Positions 10,401-26,032 are shown, counted from the stretch's first letter. The stretch: 64,000 nucleotides of DNA from Pseudomonas japonica (GCF_013522925.1 NZ_JAAMQU010000008.1:62001-126000); one strand, 5' to 3'. The notes: generated by a model from the letters alone, not told the origin. A program made the numbers and translations.

Positions 10401-11660
10401 TCAGAAATTGCCCTGAACCCACCGCTTGAAGCGTTCAAGTACCGGCGCCTTGGGCTCGTCGCCGTAGCTGCTGTCGCGGCCAGTAAGGCCGGTCAAGGTC
10501 ACGCCTTCGGATTGCTTCTGCAGGCCGTAGGTCAGCAGACCCACGCCTGTCGAATAGATCGGGTTGCGGATGACGTCTTCCAGCCCCCGAACCGTATGCG
10601 GTACGCCGAGGCGCACCGGCATGTGGAAAATTTCTTCAGCCAGCTCTACCGCGCCTTCCATCTTGGCGGTGCCGCCGGTCAACACGATCCCGGCCGGGAT
10701 CAGGTCTTCGTAGCCGCTGCGTCGCAATTCCGCCTGAATCAATGTGAAAAGTTCGTCGTAGCGCGGCTCGACCACCTCGGCCAGCGCCTGACGCGACAGC
10801 TCACGTGGTGGGCGATCACCCACACTCGGCACCTTGATCGTTTCGCCAGCACCGGCCAGCTTGGCCAGGCAGCAGGCGTAACGGATCTTGATTTCCTCGG
10901 CGTACTGGGTGGGCGTGCGCAGGGCCATGGCGATGTCGTTGGTGACCTGGTCACCTGCGATGGGGATGACCGCGGTATGGCGAATGGCGCCTTCGGTAAA
11001 GATGGCGATGTCGGTAGTCCCGCCGCCGATGTCCACCAGGCAAACGCCCAGCTCCTTTTCGTCATCCGTGAGCACTGAATAGGCCGACGCCAGTTGCTCG
11101 AGGATGATGTCGTCGATTTCCAGGCCACAGCGGCGCACGCACTTCTCGATGTTCTGCGCGGCGTTCACGGCACAGGTCACCACGTGCACCTTGGCTTCCA
11201 GGCGGACGCCCGACATACCCAGCGGCTCGCGCACGCCTTCCTGGTTGTCGATCACGTAGTCTTGCGGCAGGGTGTGCAGCACGCGCTGGTCTGCCGGGAT
11301 CGCGACCGCCTGGGCGGCATCGAGCACGCGCTCCAAGTCGGCGGTGCTGACTTCACGGTCGCGGATAGCCACGATACCGTGGGAGTTGAGGCTACGAATG
11401 TGATTGCCCGCCACGCCCACGAAGGCGGAGTGAATACGGCAGCCCGCCATGAGCTGGGCTTCCTCCACCGCGCGCTGGATCGACTGCACGGTGGACTCGA
11501 TGTTCACCACCACGCCTTTCTTCAGCCCGCGGGACGGGTGCGTGCCGATCCCGACGATCTCCAGGGTGCCATCGGCCGCGACTTCGCCTACCAGCGCCAC
11601 CACCTTGGAGGTGCCGATATCCAGCCCGACGATCATTTTGCCGCTTTGCGCGTTTGCCAT
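10401..11660 (-). CDS. ftsA: Cell division protein FtsA
   Basis: FtsA is the actin-like ATPase that tethers FtsZ to the inner membrane. The 419-residue protein begins MANAQSGKMIVGLDIGTSKV with the phosphate-1 motif, has a phosphate-2 motif VDIGGGTTDIAIF, the adenosine motif VLTGGTAKMEG, and a C-terminal amphipathic helix (VLERFKRWVQGNF) that anchors it. I chose the ATG at 11660, which has AGGCAGGAC upstream and gives the usual N-terminus. It is 13 bp after ftsQ and 46 bp before ftsZ. Confidence 0.97.
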   Translation of the reverse strand: MANAQSGKMIVGLDIGTSKVVALVGEVAADGTLEIVGIGTHPSRGLKKGVVVNIESTVQSIQRAVEEAQLMAGCRIHSAFVGVAGNHIRSLNSHGIVAIRDREVSTADLERVLDAAQAVAIPADQRVLHTLPQDYVIDNQEGVREPLGMSGVRLEAKVHVVTCAVNAAQNIEKCVRRCGLEIDDIILEQLASAYSVLTDDEKELGVCLVDIGGGTTDIAIFTEGAIRHTAVIPIAGDQVTNDIAMALRTPTQYAEEIKIRYACCLAKLAGAGETIKVPSVGDRPPRELSRQALAEVVEPRYDELFTLIQAELRRSGYEDLIPAGIVLTGGTAKMEGAVELAEEIFHMPVRLGVPHTVRGLEDVIRNPIYSTGVGLLTYGLQKQSEGVTLTGLTGRDSSYGDEPKAPVLERFKRWVQGNF

Positions 11661-11673
11661 GTCCTGCCTCTTG

Positions 11674-12540
11674 TCAATTCTTCGCCACGGTCGGTACCGC
11701 TGGCGCCGCCGCGTTCGGGTCACGCCAACCCACGGCCAGGCCGTTGGCATAGCGCAGATCGACGCGGGCGATATTCGTGATCTGGTCTTTTAGGGTCTTG
11801 TCGTAGATGGCGATGAACCGGCGCAGCTTTTCCACCAGATGATCACGCCCCAGCAGCAAATCGAGCCCTGGCCCGGCGCTTCCTGCGCCGGTGGTCAGGA
11901 ACCAGCTGCCGCGCTCACGCAATTCAAGCCGTGCTATGGAGAAACCAAGAGGCCGAAGCATCTGGCTGAGCACTTGATACTGCTGCATGACCTGTTGCTG
12001 AGCACGCTGCGGGCCAAAGAGCTGCGGCAGGTGCTCATAATTGGCCAGCTCGCGCGGTGCGAACGCCTGGCCCTGATTATTCAGCAGTTGCCCCTCGCCC
12101 CAGCGAGCAACCGGCAGTTGTTCTTCAAGGCGGATCACCACCTGGTCGGGCCATACGCGGCGCACCTCGGCGTGCGCGATCCAGGGCATCTGCTCCAGTT
12201 CGGTGCGCATGCTCGTGAGGTCAATGCTGAAAAAGCGCGCATTGGCGTAGGGGGCGATCCGCTGCTGCACGGCCTGCTGGCTCACGTAGCTGAGGTCGCC
12301 CTGCACATTGATCTTCGAGACCGGCCGGTCCAGATAAGGCATGGCGCGCTGCGCGCCTTCGTAAGTACCCGCCGCCAGGGCGAGCAACAGCAACGGCCAC
12401 AGGAGCCGCTTGAAAAACCCGCCGCTGGCACGCGGCAAGCGCACCGATACCGGCTCTTTGGCCACCATGCGGCTGGCACCGCGGGGCGGCGCCTTGCGAG
12501 CGGGCATGGGCTGCTGATGACGAAGGGACGCGCCGCGCAT
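11674..12540 (-). CDS. ftsQ: Cell division protein FtsQ
   Basis: FtsQ is a bitopic membrane protein that links early and late divisome parts and binds FtsB/FtsL. The 288-residue protein has a basic cytosolic tail (about 1-45), one membrane helix (about 47-63, [17 protein letters not shown]), a POTRA domain (about 75-145, starting [13 protein letters not shown]) and the beta domain. The open frame extends further upstream into ddlB, but the ATG at 12540, two bases before the ddlB stop codon, fits length and context. It is followed by ftsA. Confidence 0.94.
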   Translation of the reverse strand: MRGASLRHQQPMPARKAPPRGASRMVAKEPVSVRLPRASGGFFKRLLWPLLLLALAAGTYEGAQRAMPYLDRPVSKINVQGDLSYVSQQAVQQRIAPYANARFFSIDLTSMRTELEQMPWIAHAEVRRVWPDQVVIRLEEQLPVARWGEGQLLNNQGQAFAPRELANYEHLPQLFGPQRAQQQVMQQYQVLSQMLRPLGFSIARLELRERGSWFLTTGAGSAGPGLDLLLGRDHLVEKLRRFIAIYDKTLKDQITNIARVDLRYANGLAVGWRDPNAAAPAVPTVAKN

Positions 12541-12542
12541 GA

Positions 12543-14945
<2,403 letters not shown>

Positions 14946-14953
<8 letters not shown>

Positions 14954-16016
14954 GAGCCACCTCCAGGCAAGCATCGACGACGCTGCGGGTGGCATCGGGT
15001 TTGGCCAAGCGGCGGGCGGTCTCGGCCATGGTCACGAGTTTGTGGGGTTGCATCAAAACCTCTTCAAGGCGCGCGGCCAGTTCAGCGGCGCCGGTTGTTG
15101 CTTGCGGCATGACGAAAGCAGCGCCTTCGCGGGCCAGAAATTCGGCATTGCGGCTCTGGTGGTCGTCAATGGCGTGAGGCAGCGGCACCAGCAACGAGGG
15201 CAGGCCTGCGGCGGCAAGTTCGCTCACGGTCAGTGCGCCGGCTCGGCAGATCACGAGGTCTGCCCAGGCATAGGCCTGCGCCATGTCGGCAATGAACGGC
15301 GCGACCTGAGCCTCTACCCCAGCGGCCTTGTAGCGTTCGGCGGTAGGGCCATCGTGTTGCTTGCCAGCCTGGTGGAACACTTCCGGGCGATGGGCCTCGG
15401 GCAGGCTGGCCAAGGCCAGGGGTACCAGCTTGTTGAGCGGTTCGGCGCCCAGGCTGCCACCCATCACCAGCAGGCGGGCGCGGCGGCCCGGCAGGGGTTG
15501 GCGAGGCGTGGCCAGGAACAACTCGCTGCGCACCGGGTTGCCGGTGGTAAGGCATTTGGCGGACGCGGCGAAGGTCTGTGGGAAAGCTTCGCAGACTCGG
15601 GTAGCCAACGGCAGCAGCAGCCGATTGGCGGTACCGGCCACGGCGTTCTGTTCGTGCACCACGATCGGCACGCCGCTCAGCCGCGCAGCCAAGCCGCCGG
15701 GGCCTGTTACGTAGCCGCCGAAGCCCACCACACACACCGGCCGCAAGCGCTTGATGATCGACCGCGCCTGCAGCACGGATTTCACCAGCATCAGCGGCGC
15801 TTTCAGCAGGGCCAGCCGGCCTTTGCCGCGCAGGCCGCTTGCCTGGATGGTATGCAAGGTGATGCCCGCCGCTGGCACGAGGTCGTTCTCGATGCCGCGT
15901 GGCGTGCCCAGCCAGTGCACGGTGTAGCCCCGGGCCTGGAACTCCTTCGCGCAGGCCAACGCGGGGAACACATGCCCCCCGGTGCCGCCTGCCATGATCA
16001 GCACGTTACCGGCCAT
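14946..16016 (-). CDS. murG: UDP-GlcNAc:lipid I N-acetylglucosaminyltransferase
   Basis: MurG is a peripheral inner-membrane GT28 enzyme that turns lipid I into lipid II. The 356-residue protein has the N-terminal glycine loop [14 protein letters not shown], the second loop [11 protein letters not shown], the third [11 protein letters not shown], and the donor-binding [19 protein letters not shown]. The start overlaps ftsW by 11 bases. Confidence 0.97.
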
Positions 16017-17220
16017 GGTAGGGCTCCTCGGCGAAGTCCTTCTCGGTGAATTCCACCTCTTCGCTGCCCAGGTGCGTGCGGCTCTCCCATTCGATGCGCA
16101 GCAGCAGCCCGAGACAGGCGCAGCAGATCACCAGCGAGCTGCCACCGTAGCTGAGGAACGGCAAGGTAAGGCCCTTGGTAGGCAGCAGGCCCACGTTCAC
16201 GCCGATGTTGATCAGGAACTGGCCTATCCACAGGAACGACAGGCCGTAGGCCATGTAGGCGGCGAAGAACTGCTTGGATTTTTCTGCCCACAGGCCGATG
16301 TACATGCCCCGGATACACACGAACACGAACAGCGCCACCGTGCACAGCGAGCCCACCACACCCAGCTCTTCAGCCAGCACCGAGAACACGAAGTCGGTAT
16401 GCGCTTCGGGCAGGTAGAATTGCTTCTGCACGCTGTTGCCCAGGCCAACCCCGAACCACTCGCCGCGGCCGAAGGCGATCAAGGCCTGGGTAAGCTGGTA
16501 GCCGGAGCCGAACTGGTCTGCCCAGGGGTCGGTGAAGGTGATAAGCCGCGCCATACGGTAAGGCTGCGCCTGCACCAGAACGAACACGGCCGCCACTGCC
16601 AGCACCACCATCAGTGCAAAGCGGAACAGCCCTACCCCGCCCAGGAACAGCATCGCGGCCGCTGCACCCATCATCACGACGGTAGCGCCGAAGTCGGGCT
16701 CCATCAGCAACAGGCCAGCCATGGGTAGCAGCACGATGAACGGCTTGAAAAAGCCCATCCAGCTTTCGCGCACTTCCTGCTGACGACGTACCAGGTAGCC
16801 GGACAGGAAGATCACCACGAACACCTTGGCCAGCTCCGACGGCTGCACGTTGAACGCACCGAAGCCGATCCAGCGCATGGAGCCGTTCACCTCGCGGCCC
16901 ACCCCGGGCACAATCACCAGGAACAGCAAGCCGAACGCCGCCACAAGCAGCATCCAGCCCATACGCTGCCAGGTGGCGATAGGAATCAGCAGGGTCACGC
17001 CGCAGGCACCCAGGCCCAGTACCAGATAGATCAAGTGGCGAATCATGTTGTACAGCGCATTGCCGCTCTGGGCCGCTGCCACTTCGGAGGAAGCCGAAGT
17101 GATCATCACCAGCCCAAGGCCAAGCAGGGCCAGGCAGCCAGCGAGCATGGGAAAGTCGATGTCGATCCCACGGTTGCTGATGAGCGGCGATGGATAAGGC
17201 TTGATCACGTTGAAAATCAT
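16006..17220 (-). CDS. ftsW: Septal lipid II polymerase FtsW
   Basis: FtsW is a SEDS-family glycan polymerase that works with the PBP3 transpeptidase FtsI at the septum. The 404-residue protein has about ten hydrophobic helices and the SEDS motifs, including NGSMRWIGFGAFNVQPSELAK near residue 120 and the C-terminal GLTLPFLSYGGSSL. Its ATG overlaps the murD stop by four bases. Confidence 0.96.
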   Translation of the reverse strand: MIFNVIKPYPSPLISNRGIDIDFPMLAGCLALLGLGLVMITSASSEVAAAQSGNALYNMIRHLIYLVLGLGACGVTLLIPIATWQRMGWMLLVAAFGLLFLVIVPGVGREVNGSMRWIGFGAFNVQPSELAKVFVVIFLSGYLVRRQQEVRESWMGFFKPFIVLLPMAGLLLMEPDFGATVVMMGAAAAMLFLGGVGLFRFALMVVLAVAAVFVLVQAQPYRMARLITFTDPWADQFGSGYQLTQALIAFGRGEWFGVGLGNSVQKQFYLPEAHTDFVFSVLAEELGVVGSLCTVALFVFVCIRGMYIGLWAEKSKQFFAAYMAYGLSFLWIGQFLINIGVNVGLLPTKGLTLPFLSYGGSSLVICCACLGLLLRIEWESRTHLGSEEVEFTEKDFAEEPYHGR

Positions 17221-18563
17221 GCCAGCGCCTCCACAGCCTGAGCGAACAGGCGCCCGCGCTCTTCATAATTACGGAACATGTCCAGGCTGGCGCACGCCGG
17301 CGACAGCAACACCGCATCGCCTGGCTGGGCCAGTTCGGCGCAATGGGCTACAGCCGCATCGAGGTCGCTCACTCGCACTTTCATTACCTGTTCATCAAGG
17401 GCTGTGGCCACGCGCTCGGCGTCCCGCCCAATCAATACCACCGCGCGGCAATGGCGGCTTACCGGAGCACGCAGGGCTGAAAAATCCGCGCCCTTGCCGT
17501 CGCCACCGGCTACCAGCACCAGCTTGCCGTCGATATCGCTGCCCAGCCCCTCGATCGCAGCCAGGGCGGCGCCCACGTTGGTGGCTTTGGAGTCGTCGTA
17601 CCAGGCCACGCCGTTGCGCTCGCGCAGCCATTGGCAGCGGTGGGCAAGGCCTGTGAATGCGCGCAAGGCGTCGAGCATCGGTGCCAGGGGCAAGCCAGCT
17701 GCATGCCCGAGTGCCAGCGCCGCCAGGGCGTTGGCCTGGTTATGGGCGCCGCGTACCTTCAGCTCGCTGACCGGCAGCAACAGTTCCTGACCGAACGCCA
17801 GGTAGCGGGCTTCACCCTGCTGGCGCAGGCCGAATGCGTTGAAATCAGGGGCATTCAGGCCGAATGAACCCACCTTGATGTCGTCACGCAGCAGCGGCCG
17901 GGTAAGCGCGTCCTGGCGATTGATCACCACCTGCCGAGCGCCGCGGAAGATCCGATGCTTGGCCAGATGGTAGGCCGGCATGCCGCTGTAGCGATCCATG
18001 TGGTCTTCGCTGAGGTTGAGCACCGTGGCCACTTCGGCATTGAGCTGATGGGTGGTTTCGAGCTGGAAGCTGGACAGTTCGAGCACGTACAACTCGACGT
18101 CGTCGGCCAGAAGGTCCAGCGCGGGCGTACCCAGGTTCCCGCCGACCGCCACCCGCTTGCCAGCTGCCTGTGCCATCTCGCCCACCAGTGTGGTGACGGT
18201 GCTTTTGGCGTTGGAGCCGGTGATCGCGATGATCGGTGCCTTGGCGTAGCGGGCGAAGAGATCGATGTCCCCGGACAGCTTCACCCCTTGGGCTGCCGCT
18301 TCAGCCAGCGCGGGTGTTGCCACGGCCAGGCCAGGGCTGACGTACAGCTCGCTGGCGCGGCAGAGGAACTGTGCGTCGAGCGCCCCGCAACGTACTTCCA
18401 CTTCAGGGAAATCGCGCTGCAAGGTCGCCAGCTCCGGAGGATTCTCGCGCGTGTCGGCCACGGCGAAGGCAACGCCCTGCTTCGCCAGGAAGCGAACCAG
18501 GGACATGCCGCTCTTGCCGAGGCCGACAACGATGCGGAATTGGTCGGAAGCGATCAGCGACAC
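17217..18563 (-). CDS. murD: UDP-N-acetylmuramoyl-L-alanine--D-glutamate ligase
   Basis: MurD adds D-Glu to UDP-MurNAc-L-Ala. The 448-residue protein shows the N-terminal VVGLGKSGMSLVRF domain, the ATP loop AITGSNAKSTVTTL (Ala where many homologues have Gly), the LSSFQLE motif and WYDDSKATN. The start is a GTG at 18563 with GAGG upstream, inside the four-base gap after mraY. Confidence 0.95.
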   Translation of the reverse strand: MSLIASDQFRIVVGLGKSGMSLVRFLAKQGVAFAVADTRENPPELATLQRDFPEVEVRCGALDAQFLCRASELYVSPGLAVATPALAEAAAQGVKLSGDIDLFARYAKAPIIAITGSNAKSTVTTLVGEMAQAAGKRVAVGGNLGTPALDLLADDVELYVLELSSFQLETTHQLNAEVATVLNLSEDHMDRYSGMPAYHLAKHRIFRGARQVVINRQDALTRPLLRDDIKVGSFGLNAPDFNAFGLRQQGEARYLAFGQELLLPVSELKVRGAHNQANALAALALGHAAGLPLAPMLDALRAFTGLAHRCQWLRERNGVAWYDDSKATNVGAALAAIEGLGSDIDGKLVLVAGGDGKGADFSALRAPVSRHCRAVVLIGRDAERVATALDEQVMKVRVSDLDAAVAHCAELAQPGDAVLLSPACASLDMFRNYEERGRLFAQAVEALA

Positions 18564-18567
18564 AGGG

Positions 18568-19650
18568 CTACCTCAGCTTCAACGTGGCCAGGCCGATCAG
18601 CACCAGGATCACCGTGATGATCCAGAAGCGCACGATAACCCGGGGTTCGGGCCAGCCTTTGAGTTCGAAATGGTGGTGGATCGGTGCCATGCGGAATACG
18701 CGCCGGCCGGTCAGCTTGAACGAAGCGACCTGGATCACCACTGAAAGGGTTTCCATCACGAACACACCGCCCATGATGAACAGCACGATTTCCTGACGAA
18801 CGATCACCGCAATGGTGCCCAGGGCCGCGCCCAACGCCAGCGCGCCTACGTCGCCCATGAACACTTGCGCGGGATAGGTGTTGAACCAGAGAAAGCCCAG
18901 CCCCGCGCCAATCAGCGCGCCGCAGAATACGATCAGCTCGCCGGCGCCCGGCACGTAAGGGATCAGCAAGTAGTCCGCGAACTTCACGTTCCCCGAGAGG
19001 TAGCAGAAGATTCCCAGCGCCCCGCCCACCATGACCGTTGGCATGATTGCCAGGCCATCCAGCCCGTCGGTAAGGTTGACCGCGTTGCTCGAGCCCACGA
19101 TCACCAGGTACGCCAGTACCATGAAGCCGGCACCCAGCGGGATGCTGGCATCCTTGAGCATCGGGATGATCAGCGTGGTTTCCATCGGGCTGTTGGCGGT
19201 GGTGTACAGGAACACTGCGGCGCAGATGCCGAATACCGACTGCCAGAAATACTTCCAGCGGCTTGGAAGGCCGCGGGAGTTCTTTTCGATCACCTTGCGG
19301 TAGTCGTCCACCCAGCCAATCGCACCGAAGGCGAACGTGACCACCAGCACCACCCACACATAGCGGTTGGTGAGGTCGGCCCACAGCAAGGTGCTGATAC
19401 CGATGGCCGAGAGAATCAGCGCGCCGCCCATGGTCGGGGTGCCGGATTTGGACAGGTGCGATTGCGGACCGTCATTACGTACAGCCTGGCCGATCTGGCG
19501 GATCTGCAGGGTACGAATGAACCAGGGCCCCAGCCACAGCGCAAGGACCAGCGCGGTCAGTACGCCCAGAATCCCACGCAGGGTGAGGTACTGGAAGACC
19601 GCGAAGCCCTTGTAGAACTGTTGAAGGAATTCGGCCAACAGCAGCAGCAT
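18568..19650 (-). CDS. mraY: Phospho-N-acetylmuramoyl-pentapeptide transferase
   Basis: MraY transfers phospho-MurNAc-pentapeptide to undecaprenyl phosphate, making lipid I in the inner membrane. The 360-residue protein has about ten membrane helices and the conserved cytosolic Asp motifs ([29 protein letters not shown]) plus the terminal APIHHHFE. The ATG at 19650 shares one base with the murF stop codon (TAATG), so an upstream in-frame start is less likely. Confidence 0.96.
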   Translation of the reverse strand: MLLLLAEFLQQFYKGFAVFQYLTLRGILGVLTALVLALWLGPWFIRTLQIRQIGQAVRNDGPQSHLSKSGTPTMGGALILSAIGISTLLWADLTNRYVWVVLVVTFAFGAIGWVDDYRKVIEKNSRGLPSRWKYFWQSVFGICAAVFLYTTANSPMETTLIIPMLKDASIPLGAGFMVLAYLVIVGSSNAVNLTDGLDGLAIMPTVMVGGALGIFCYLSGNVKFADYLLIPYVPGAGELIVFCGALIGAGLGFLWFNTYPAQVFMGDVGALALGAALGTIAVIVRQEIVLFIMGGVFVMETLSVVIQVASFKLTGRRVFRMAPIHHHFELKGWPEPRVIVRFWIITVILVLIGLATLKLR

Positions 19651-21017
19651 TAATGTGTCTCCCCGCTGGCACCGCACAGGGCCGCTACGACGTGTTCCAT
19701 CGCAGCGCTGCGCGAGCCTTTTATTAAAATGGTCGTGTCGGCCACCTGTTCCACGGCCAGGGCCTGGATCAGATCAGCCTGAGTTTCGAAATGGCGGGCG
19801 TGTTCACCAAAGGCATCGACGGCGTTAGCCATGAGCGGCCCCACGGCATACAGCGCACTGACCTTGCCCCGAGCGTAGGCACCCACCTGGCGGTGGCCCT
19901 CGATAGCCCAGTCACCCAGTTCGCCGATATCTCCAAGCACCAGGACGGTGCGGCCGGAAAAGCCGGCGAGTATATCAACGGCCGCGCTCACCGAGGAGGG
20001 GTTTGCGTTGTATGTATCATCAATAACACGAGTACCGGAGGCGGTAACCTGCGCGACAGTACGGCCCTTGACGGGCTGCACGCTGTTCAGCCCACGGGCG
20101 ATTTCCGGCAGCGTGGCGCCCATGGCGCGAGCGACGGCCGCGGCCGCCAGCGCGTTGCGCACGTTGTGCTCGCCCAGCAGGTTCAGCTGAATGCTCTCTA
20201 CACCGTCGTTGCAGCGCAGCTCGAACGCCGGGCAGCCGCGGGCATCGGCGGTGACCGGGCCGGCATGGAAGTCGGCGTCCGGGTTGGCCAGCGCGAAGGT
20301 GAGCACCGCGCGGGCACCTGCCCGGGCTGCCCAGATCGGGAAGGCCTTGTCGTCAAGGTTGAGCACTGCCACGCCAGTGGCGCCCAGGCCTTCGAGGATC
20401 TCCCCCTTGGCCTCGACGATTTTATCCGGCCCGCCGAACTCGCCAACGTGGGCGGTGCCCGCGTTGTTGATCAGCGTGACCATCGGGCGGGTAAGCCCTA
20501 CGGTGTAACGGATTTCACCAATGCGCGACGCGCCCAGCTCGATCGCCGCGGCCCAATGCTCGGGTGCCAGCTCCAGCAGGGTAAGTGGCGCGCCAAGGTC
20601 GTTGTTCAGGTTGCCACGGGTAGCCAAGGCCGGCCCGCGCACACGCAGAATGGCCGCCAGCATCTCTTTTACGGTGGTTTTACCGCTGGAACCGGTAATG
20701 GCGGCTACCGGGCCTTCGAAGGCAGCGCGATTAAGCGCGCCCAGCTCCCCGAGGGCCACGCGGCAATCGCGAACCACCAGTTGCGGCAAGCCGACGCCGG
20801 GCACTTCGCGCTCGACCAGTGCGGCCACCGCACCTTTGGCGGCAACGTCCGCAAGGTAGTCATGGCCGTCGAAGCGAGGCCCCGTGAGGGCGATGAACAA
20901 CTGCCCGGGCTGGATAGCCCGGCTATCGATGCTCACGCCGTCGAAACTGCAGTCGCCGCCCACCAGCCGACCATCAAGGGGCTGGGCCACAGCGCTGAGG
21001 AGCAGAGGCTCAAGCAT
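19650..21017 (-). CDS. murF: UDP-MurNAc-tripeptide--D-alanyl-D-alanine ligase
   Basis: MurF joins D-Ala-D-Ala to the tripeptide nucleotide, completing the cytosolic precursor. The 455-residue protein has the ATP loop [15 protein letters not shown], the [11 protein letters not shown] motif and [11 protein letters not shown]. The start at 21017 overlaps murE by eight bases, giving an N-terminus [12 protein letters not shown] typical of Pseudomonas MurF. Confidence 0.95.
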   Translation of the reverse strand: MLEPLLLSAVAQPLDGRLVGGDCSFDGVSIDSRAIQPGQLFIALTGPRFDGHDYLADVAAKGAVAALVEREVPGVGLPQLVVRDCRVALGELGALNRAAFEGPVAAITGSSGKTTVKEMLAAILRVRGPALATRGNLNNDLGAPLTLLELAPEHWAAAIELGASRIGEIRYTVGLTRPMVTLINNAGTAHVGEFGGPDKIVEAKGEILEGLGATGVAVLNLDDKAFPIWAARAGARAVLTFALANPDADFHAGPVTADARGCPAFELRCNDGVESIQLNLLGEHNVRNALAAAAVARAMGATLPEIARGLNSVQPVKGRTVAQVTASGTRVIDDTYNANPSSVSAAVDILAGFSGRTVLVLGDIGELGDWAIEGHRQVGAYARGKVSALYAVGPLMANAVDAFGEHARHFETQADLIQALAVEQVADTTILIKGSRSAAMEHVVAALCGASGETH

Positions 21018-22472
21018 GGTCTGCCTCCCACGCGGCAAGCGCCGCTTCGGCCTGTTGGATATCGGAGAATGGCTGGCGCTCGCCGAGGATTTCCTGGTAA
21101 TCCTCATGGCCCTTGCCTGCAAGCACCACTACATCACCGGCGCGGGCTTCGCTGATGGCCTGGGCGATGGCGGCGCCACGGCCAGACACGAACCGGGCCT
21201 GCTCGGGCCGGGCGAAACCGGGGCGAATGTCCGCAAAGATAGTGTCGGGTGCTTCGCTACGGGGGTTGTCGTCGGTAACGATGACAGTGTCGGCGAAGTC
21301 TTCGGCCACTCGGGCCATCAACGGGCGCTTGCCACGGTCGCGGTCGCCGCCGCAGCCGAATACGCACACCAGGTTACCGCTGGCATGGGGGCGCAGGGCC
21401 TGCAGCACTTTCTCCAGCGCGTCTGGCGTGTGGGCGTAGTCGACCACTACAAGCGGGCGATCGCCGCCGCCCAGGCGCTGCACCCGGCCTTGAGGCCCTT
21501 GCAGCTGCGGCACGGCCTTGAGAATTTCATCCAGCGGGTAATCCAGCGCCACCAGCGCGCCAATCGCGGCCAGCAGGTTGCTCAGGTTGAAGCGGCCCAG
21601 CAATCGGCTGCGCAGGCTGAAGGTACCGTGCGCGGTGACCAGGGTGGCGCTCACGCCGTGGTCGTCGAACCGGGCATCGCGGCAATACAGCGCGGCAGTG
21701 GGGTCTTCCAGGCTATAGCCGATCACCCGGGATACGCCGGGGCGGGAAGCCAGGTCCTGGCCGAACGGGTCGTCCAGGTTGATCACCCGTGCACGGAGCG
21801 TGGACCAGGCGAACAACCGCGCCTTGGCCTCGGCGTAGGCCTGCATGCTCCCGTGGTAGTCGAGATGGTCGCGCGACAGGTTGGTGAATACGGCGATGGA
21901 GAAATCCAGCGCGGCAACCCGCCCCTGCTCCAGTGCGTGAGAGGAGACTTCCATCGCCACTGCACGGGCGCCGGCCTTGCGCAGGTCCGACAGCGTGGCT
22001 TGCACAACCACTGCATCGGGCGTGGTCAGGCGGCCGCTTTTCAGCTCACCATGAAAACCGCTGCCCAGCGTACCGATCAGCCCGCAAGGCAACCCCAGGT
22101 GGTCGAGGGCCTGCGCAATCAGCTGGGTAACGCTGGTTTTGCCGTTGGTGCCGGTCACGCCCACCAGCCGAAGGTGGCGGCCTGGGTCCGAGTAGAAGCG
22201 GCCGGCAATACTGGATAGCTGCCGCGCCAGGCCGCGCACCGGGATCAAGGGAGTGCTGGTGAGAGGCAGTACGCTTGCGCCGTCCGCTTCATAGGCAACG
22301 GCGGCGGCGCCTCGCGCCAGGGCGTCGGCGATATGCTCGCGGCCATCGACGCGGGTACCCGGCACGGCCAGGAACAGGTCGCCCGGGCGCACGTCCCGGC
22401 TGTCGAGGGCCAGTTCGCGGATCAACGGGTCATGCCCGGCGTCCGGGAACAGGTGGGTCAATGGCATGCTCA

Positions 22473-22473
<1 letters not shown>
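21010..22473 (-). CDS. murE: UDP-MurNAc-L-Ala-D-Glu--meso-diaminopimelate ligase
   Basis: MurE adds meso-diaminopimelate. The 487-residue protein has the ATP loop GVTGTNGKTSVTQL and the DAP-specificity motif DNPRSE, which marks it as the meso-DAP rather than the lysine enzyme. The ATG at 22473 overlaps the ftsI stop; a second ATG two codons later (22467) is an alternative start. Confidence 0.96.
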
Positions 22474-24510
<2,037 letters not shown>

Positions 24511-24514
<4 letters not shown>

Positions 24515-25458
24515 CGCAGCTTCTCCGCGACCCGCATTACCGCGCTGCGGGAGCGAGGGTTGGCTTTGAGCTCAGCCTCTGAAGCAAAGCGTGCCTTGCC
24601 CAGGGTGCGTACGATCGGGTCGAAGCGCTGCACTTGCACCGGCAGGTTGCGCGGCAGCGTGTCCACCTCGCCCTTTTCAAGGCGACGCAGGAAAAGTTTG
24701 ACGATGCGGTCTTCGAGGGAATGGAAGCTGATCACTGCCAGCCGCCCGCCTATTTCGAGGAGGTCCATTGCAGCCCGCAGCCCGGCTTCGAGGTCTGCCA
24801 GCTCGTTGTTCACGTGAATCCGCAAGCCCTGGAATGCCCGGGTAGCAGGGTGTTTGTTCTTTTCCCAGGCTGGGTTGGCGTCCTTGAGTACCTGCGCCAG
24901 GTCACCGGTGCGCTCGAAGGGCTGAACCTGGCGGCGCTCTACCACCGCACGCGCCATGCGCCGGGCGAAGCGCTCCTCGCCGTACTCCTTGAATACGCGA
25001 GCGATCTCTTCTTCGGGGGCCTGGGCAATGAACTGCGCGGCGCTGACGCCACGGTCAGGGTCCATGCGCATGTCCAGGGGGCCATCGTTCAGGAAGCTGA
25101 AGCCGCGGGTAGGGTCGTCCAGCTGCGGTGACGACACACCGAGGTCGAGCAGGATACCGCTTACCTTGCCTTTCAACCCCAGGCGCTCGGCCTCGTCGGC
25201 CATTTCCGCAAAACTGCGCTGCACAATGACAAAGCGGCCGTCTTCGGCCGCCAGCGTTTGCCCCGTGGCAATCGCTTGAGGGTCCTTGTCAAAGCCAAGT
25301 AATCGGCCATCGCGCCCGAGCTGTTGCAGCAACAAGCGGCTATGCCCGCCACGGCCGAAGGTGCCATCTATATAGCAGCCGTCCGCGCGCACGGCCAAGG
25401 CCTCGATCGCCTCGTTTAGCAACACGGTAATGTGGTTGAAGCTGCTGTCAGTCGTCAC
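24511..25458 (-). CDS. rsmH: 16S rRNA (cytosine(1402)-N(4))-methyltransferase
   Basis: RsmH (MraW) methylates N4 of C1402 in 16S rRNA with SAM. The 315-residue protein shows the N-terminal [12 protein letters not shown], the SAM loop [10 protein letters not shown], and [20 protein letters not shown]. RsmI, encoded at 26695-27561, methylates the 2'-O of the same nucleotide, so both enzymes for m4Cm1402 lie close together here. The start overlaps mraZ by four bases. Confidence 0.97.
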
Positions 25459-25910
25459 AGGATCAGGTCACGCAATTCGTCAGGCATGGCGCCCGGTTGT
25501 TGGATAGCTTCGAGGTCCGCCGCGGAAACTGCATTCCACGTGTCTTCGTCCCACAATTGAAACTTGTTCAGCTGGCCTACCAGCATCGCCCGTTTGTCCA
25601 GGCGGGCGTATTCTCGCAAGCGCGGCGGCACCAGAAAGCGGCCACTCGAATCGAGTTCCAGGTCCACGGCATTGCCAATAAGCAGCCGTTGCAGGCGCTT
25701 GACCTCTTCACGTAGCGAGGGCAGCGCCTTGAGCTTGGTTTCGATGATTTCCCATTCGTCGAGTGGATAGACGTTAAGGCAACGGTCGACAGTATCGATG
25801 GTGATGATCAACTGGCCGGAGCTGCGCGTATTCAGCTCGTCACGGTACCGGCTCGGCATGGCGAGACGGCCCTTTGCGTCGAGACTGATAGCATTGGCTC
25901 CACGAAACAC
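25455..25910 (-). CDS. mraZ: Transcriptional regulator MraZ
   Basis: MraZ is the ring-forming DNA-binding protein at the head of the dcw cluster. In E. coli it represses its own promoter by binding short repeats spaced by ten bases. The 151-residue protein has the two SpoVT/AbrB-like halves, each with a DxxGR motif ([11 protein letters not shown] near residue 9, [10 protein letters not shown] near residue 86). Matching repeats lie upstream at 25971-26005. Confidence 0.96.
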   Translation of the reverse strand: MFRGANAISLDAKGRLAMPSRYRDELNTRSSGQLIITIDTVDRCLNVYPLDEWEIIETKLKALPSLREEVKRLQRLLIGNAVDLELDSSGRFLVPPRLREYARLDKRAMLVGQLNKFQLWDEDTWNAVSAADLEAIQQPGAMPDELRDLIL

Positions 25911-25970
25911 TGTTGAGCTTCCCCGAAAAAAGACCCTGCCGCGCTATTGTTCCTTATGCGCCTGTATTTC

Positions 25971-26005
25971 CCACTTCCTGCCACTTTCCGCCACTCGCGC
26001 ACACT
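25971..26005 (-). promoter_or_regulatory. MraZ-box repeats upstream of mraZ
   Basis: The minus strand reads AGTGG three times at exactly ten-base spacing (plus CCACT at 25971-25975, 25981-25985, 25991-25995), and a fourth degenerate copy AGTGT follows at 26001-26005. E. coli MraZ binds TGGG-type repeats with the same ten-base period upstream of mraZ. The array overlaps the proposed -10 box and start point, fitting autorepression. Function is inferred. Confidence 0.75.
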
Positions 26006-26032
26006 ATAGGAACCCCCTCCCTGCACCGTCAA
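26003..26032 (-). promoter_or_regulatory. Candidate sigma-70 promoter of the dcw operon
   Basis: On the minus strand TTGACG (plus 26027-26032) and TATAGT (plus 26003-26008) are 18 bases apart. The predicted start near 25996 lies inside the MraZ-box array, about 86 bases before the mraZ ATG. Confidence 0.65.
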
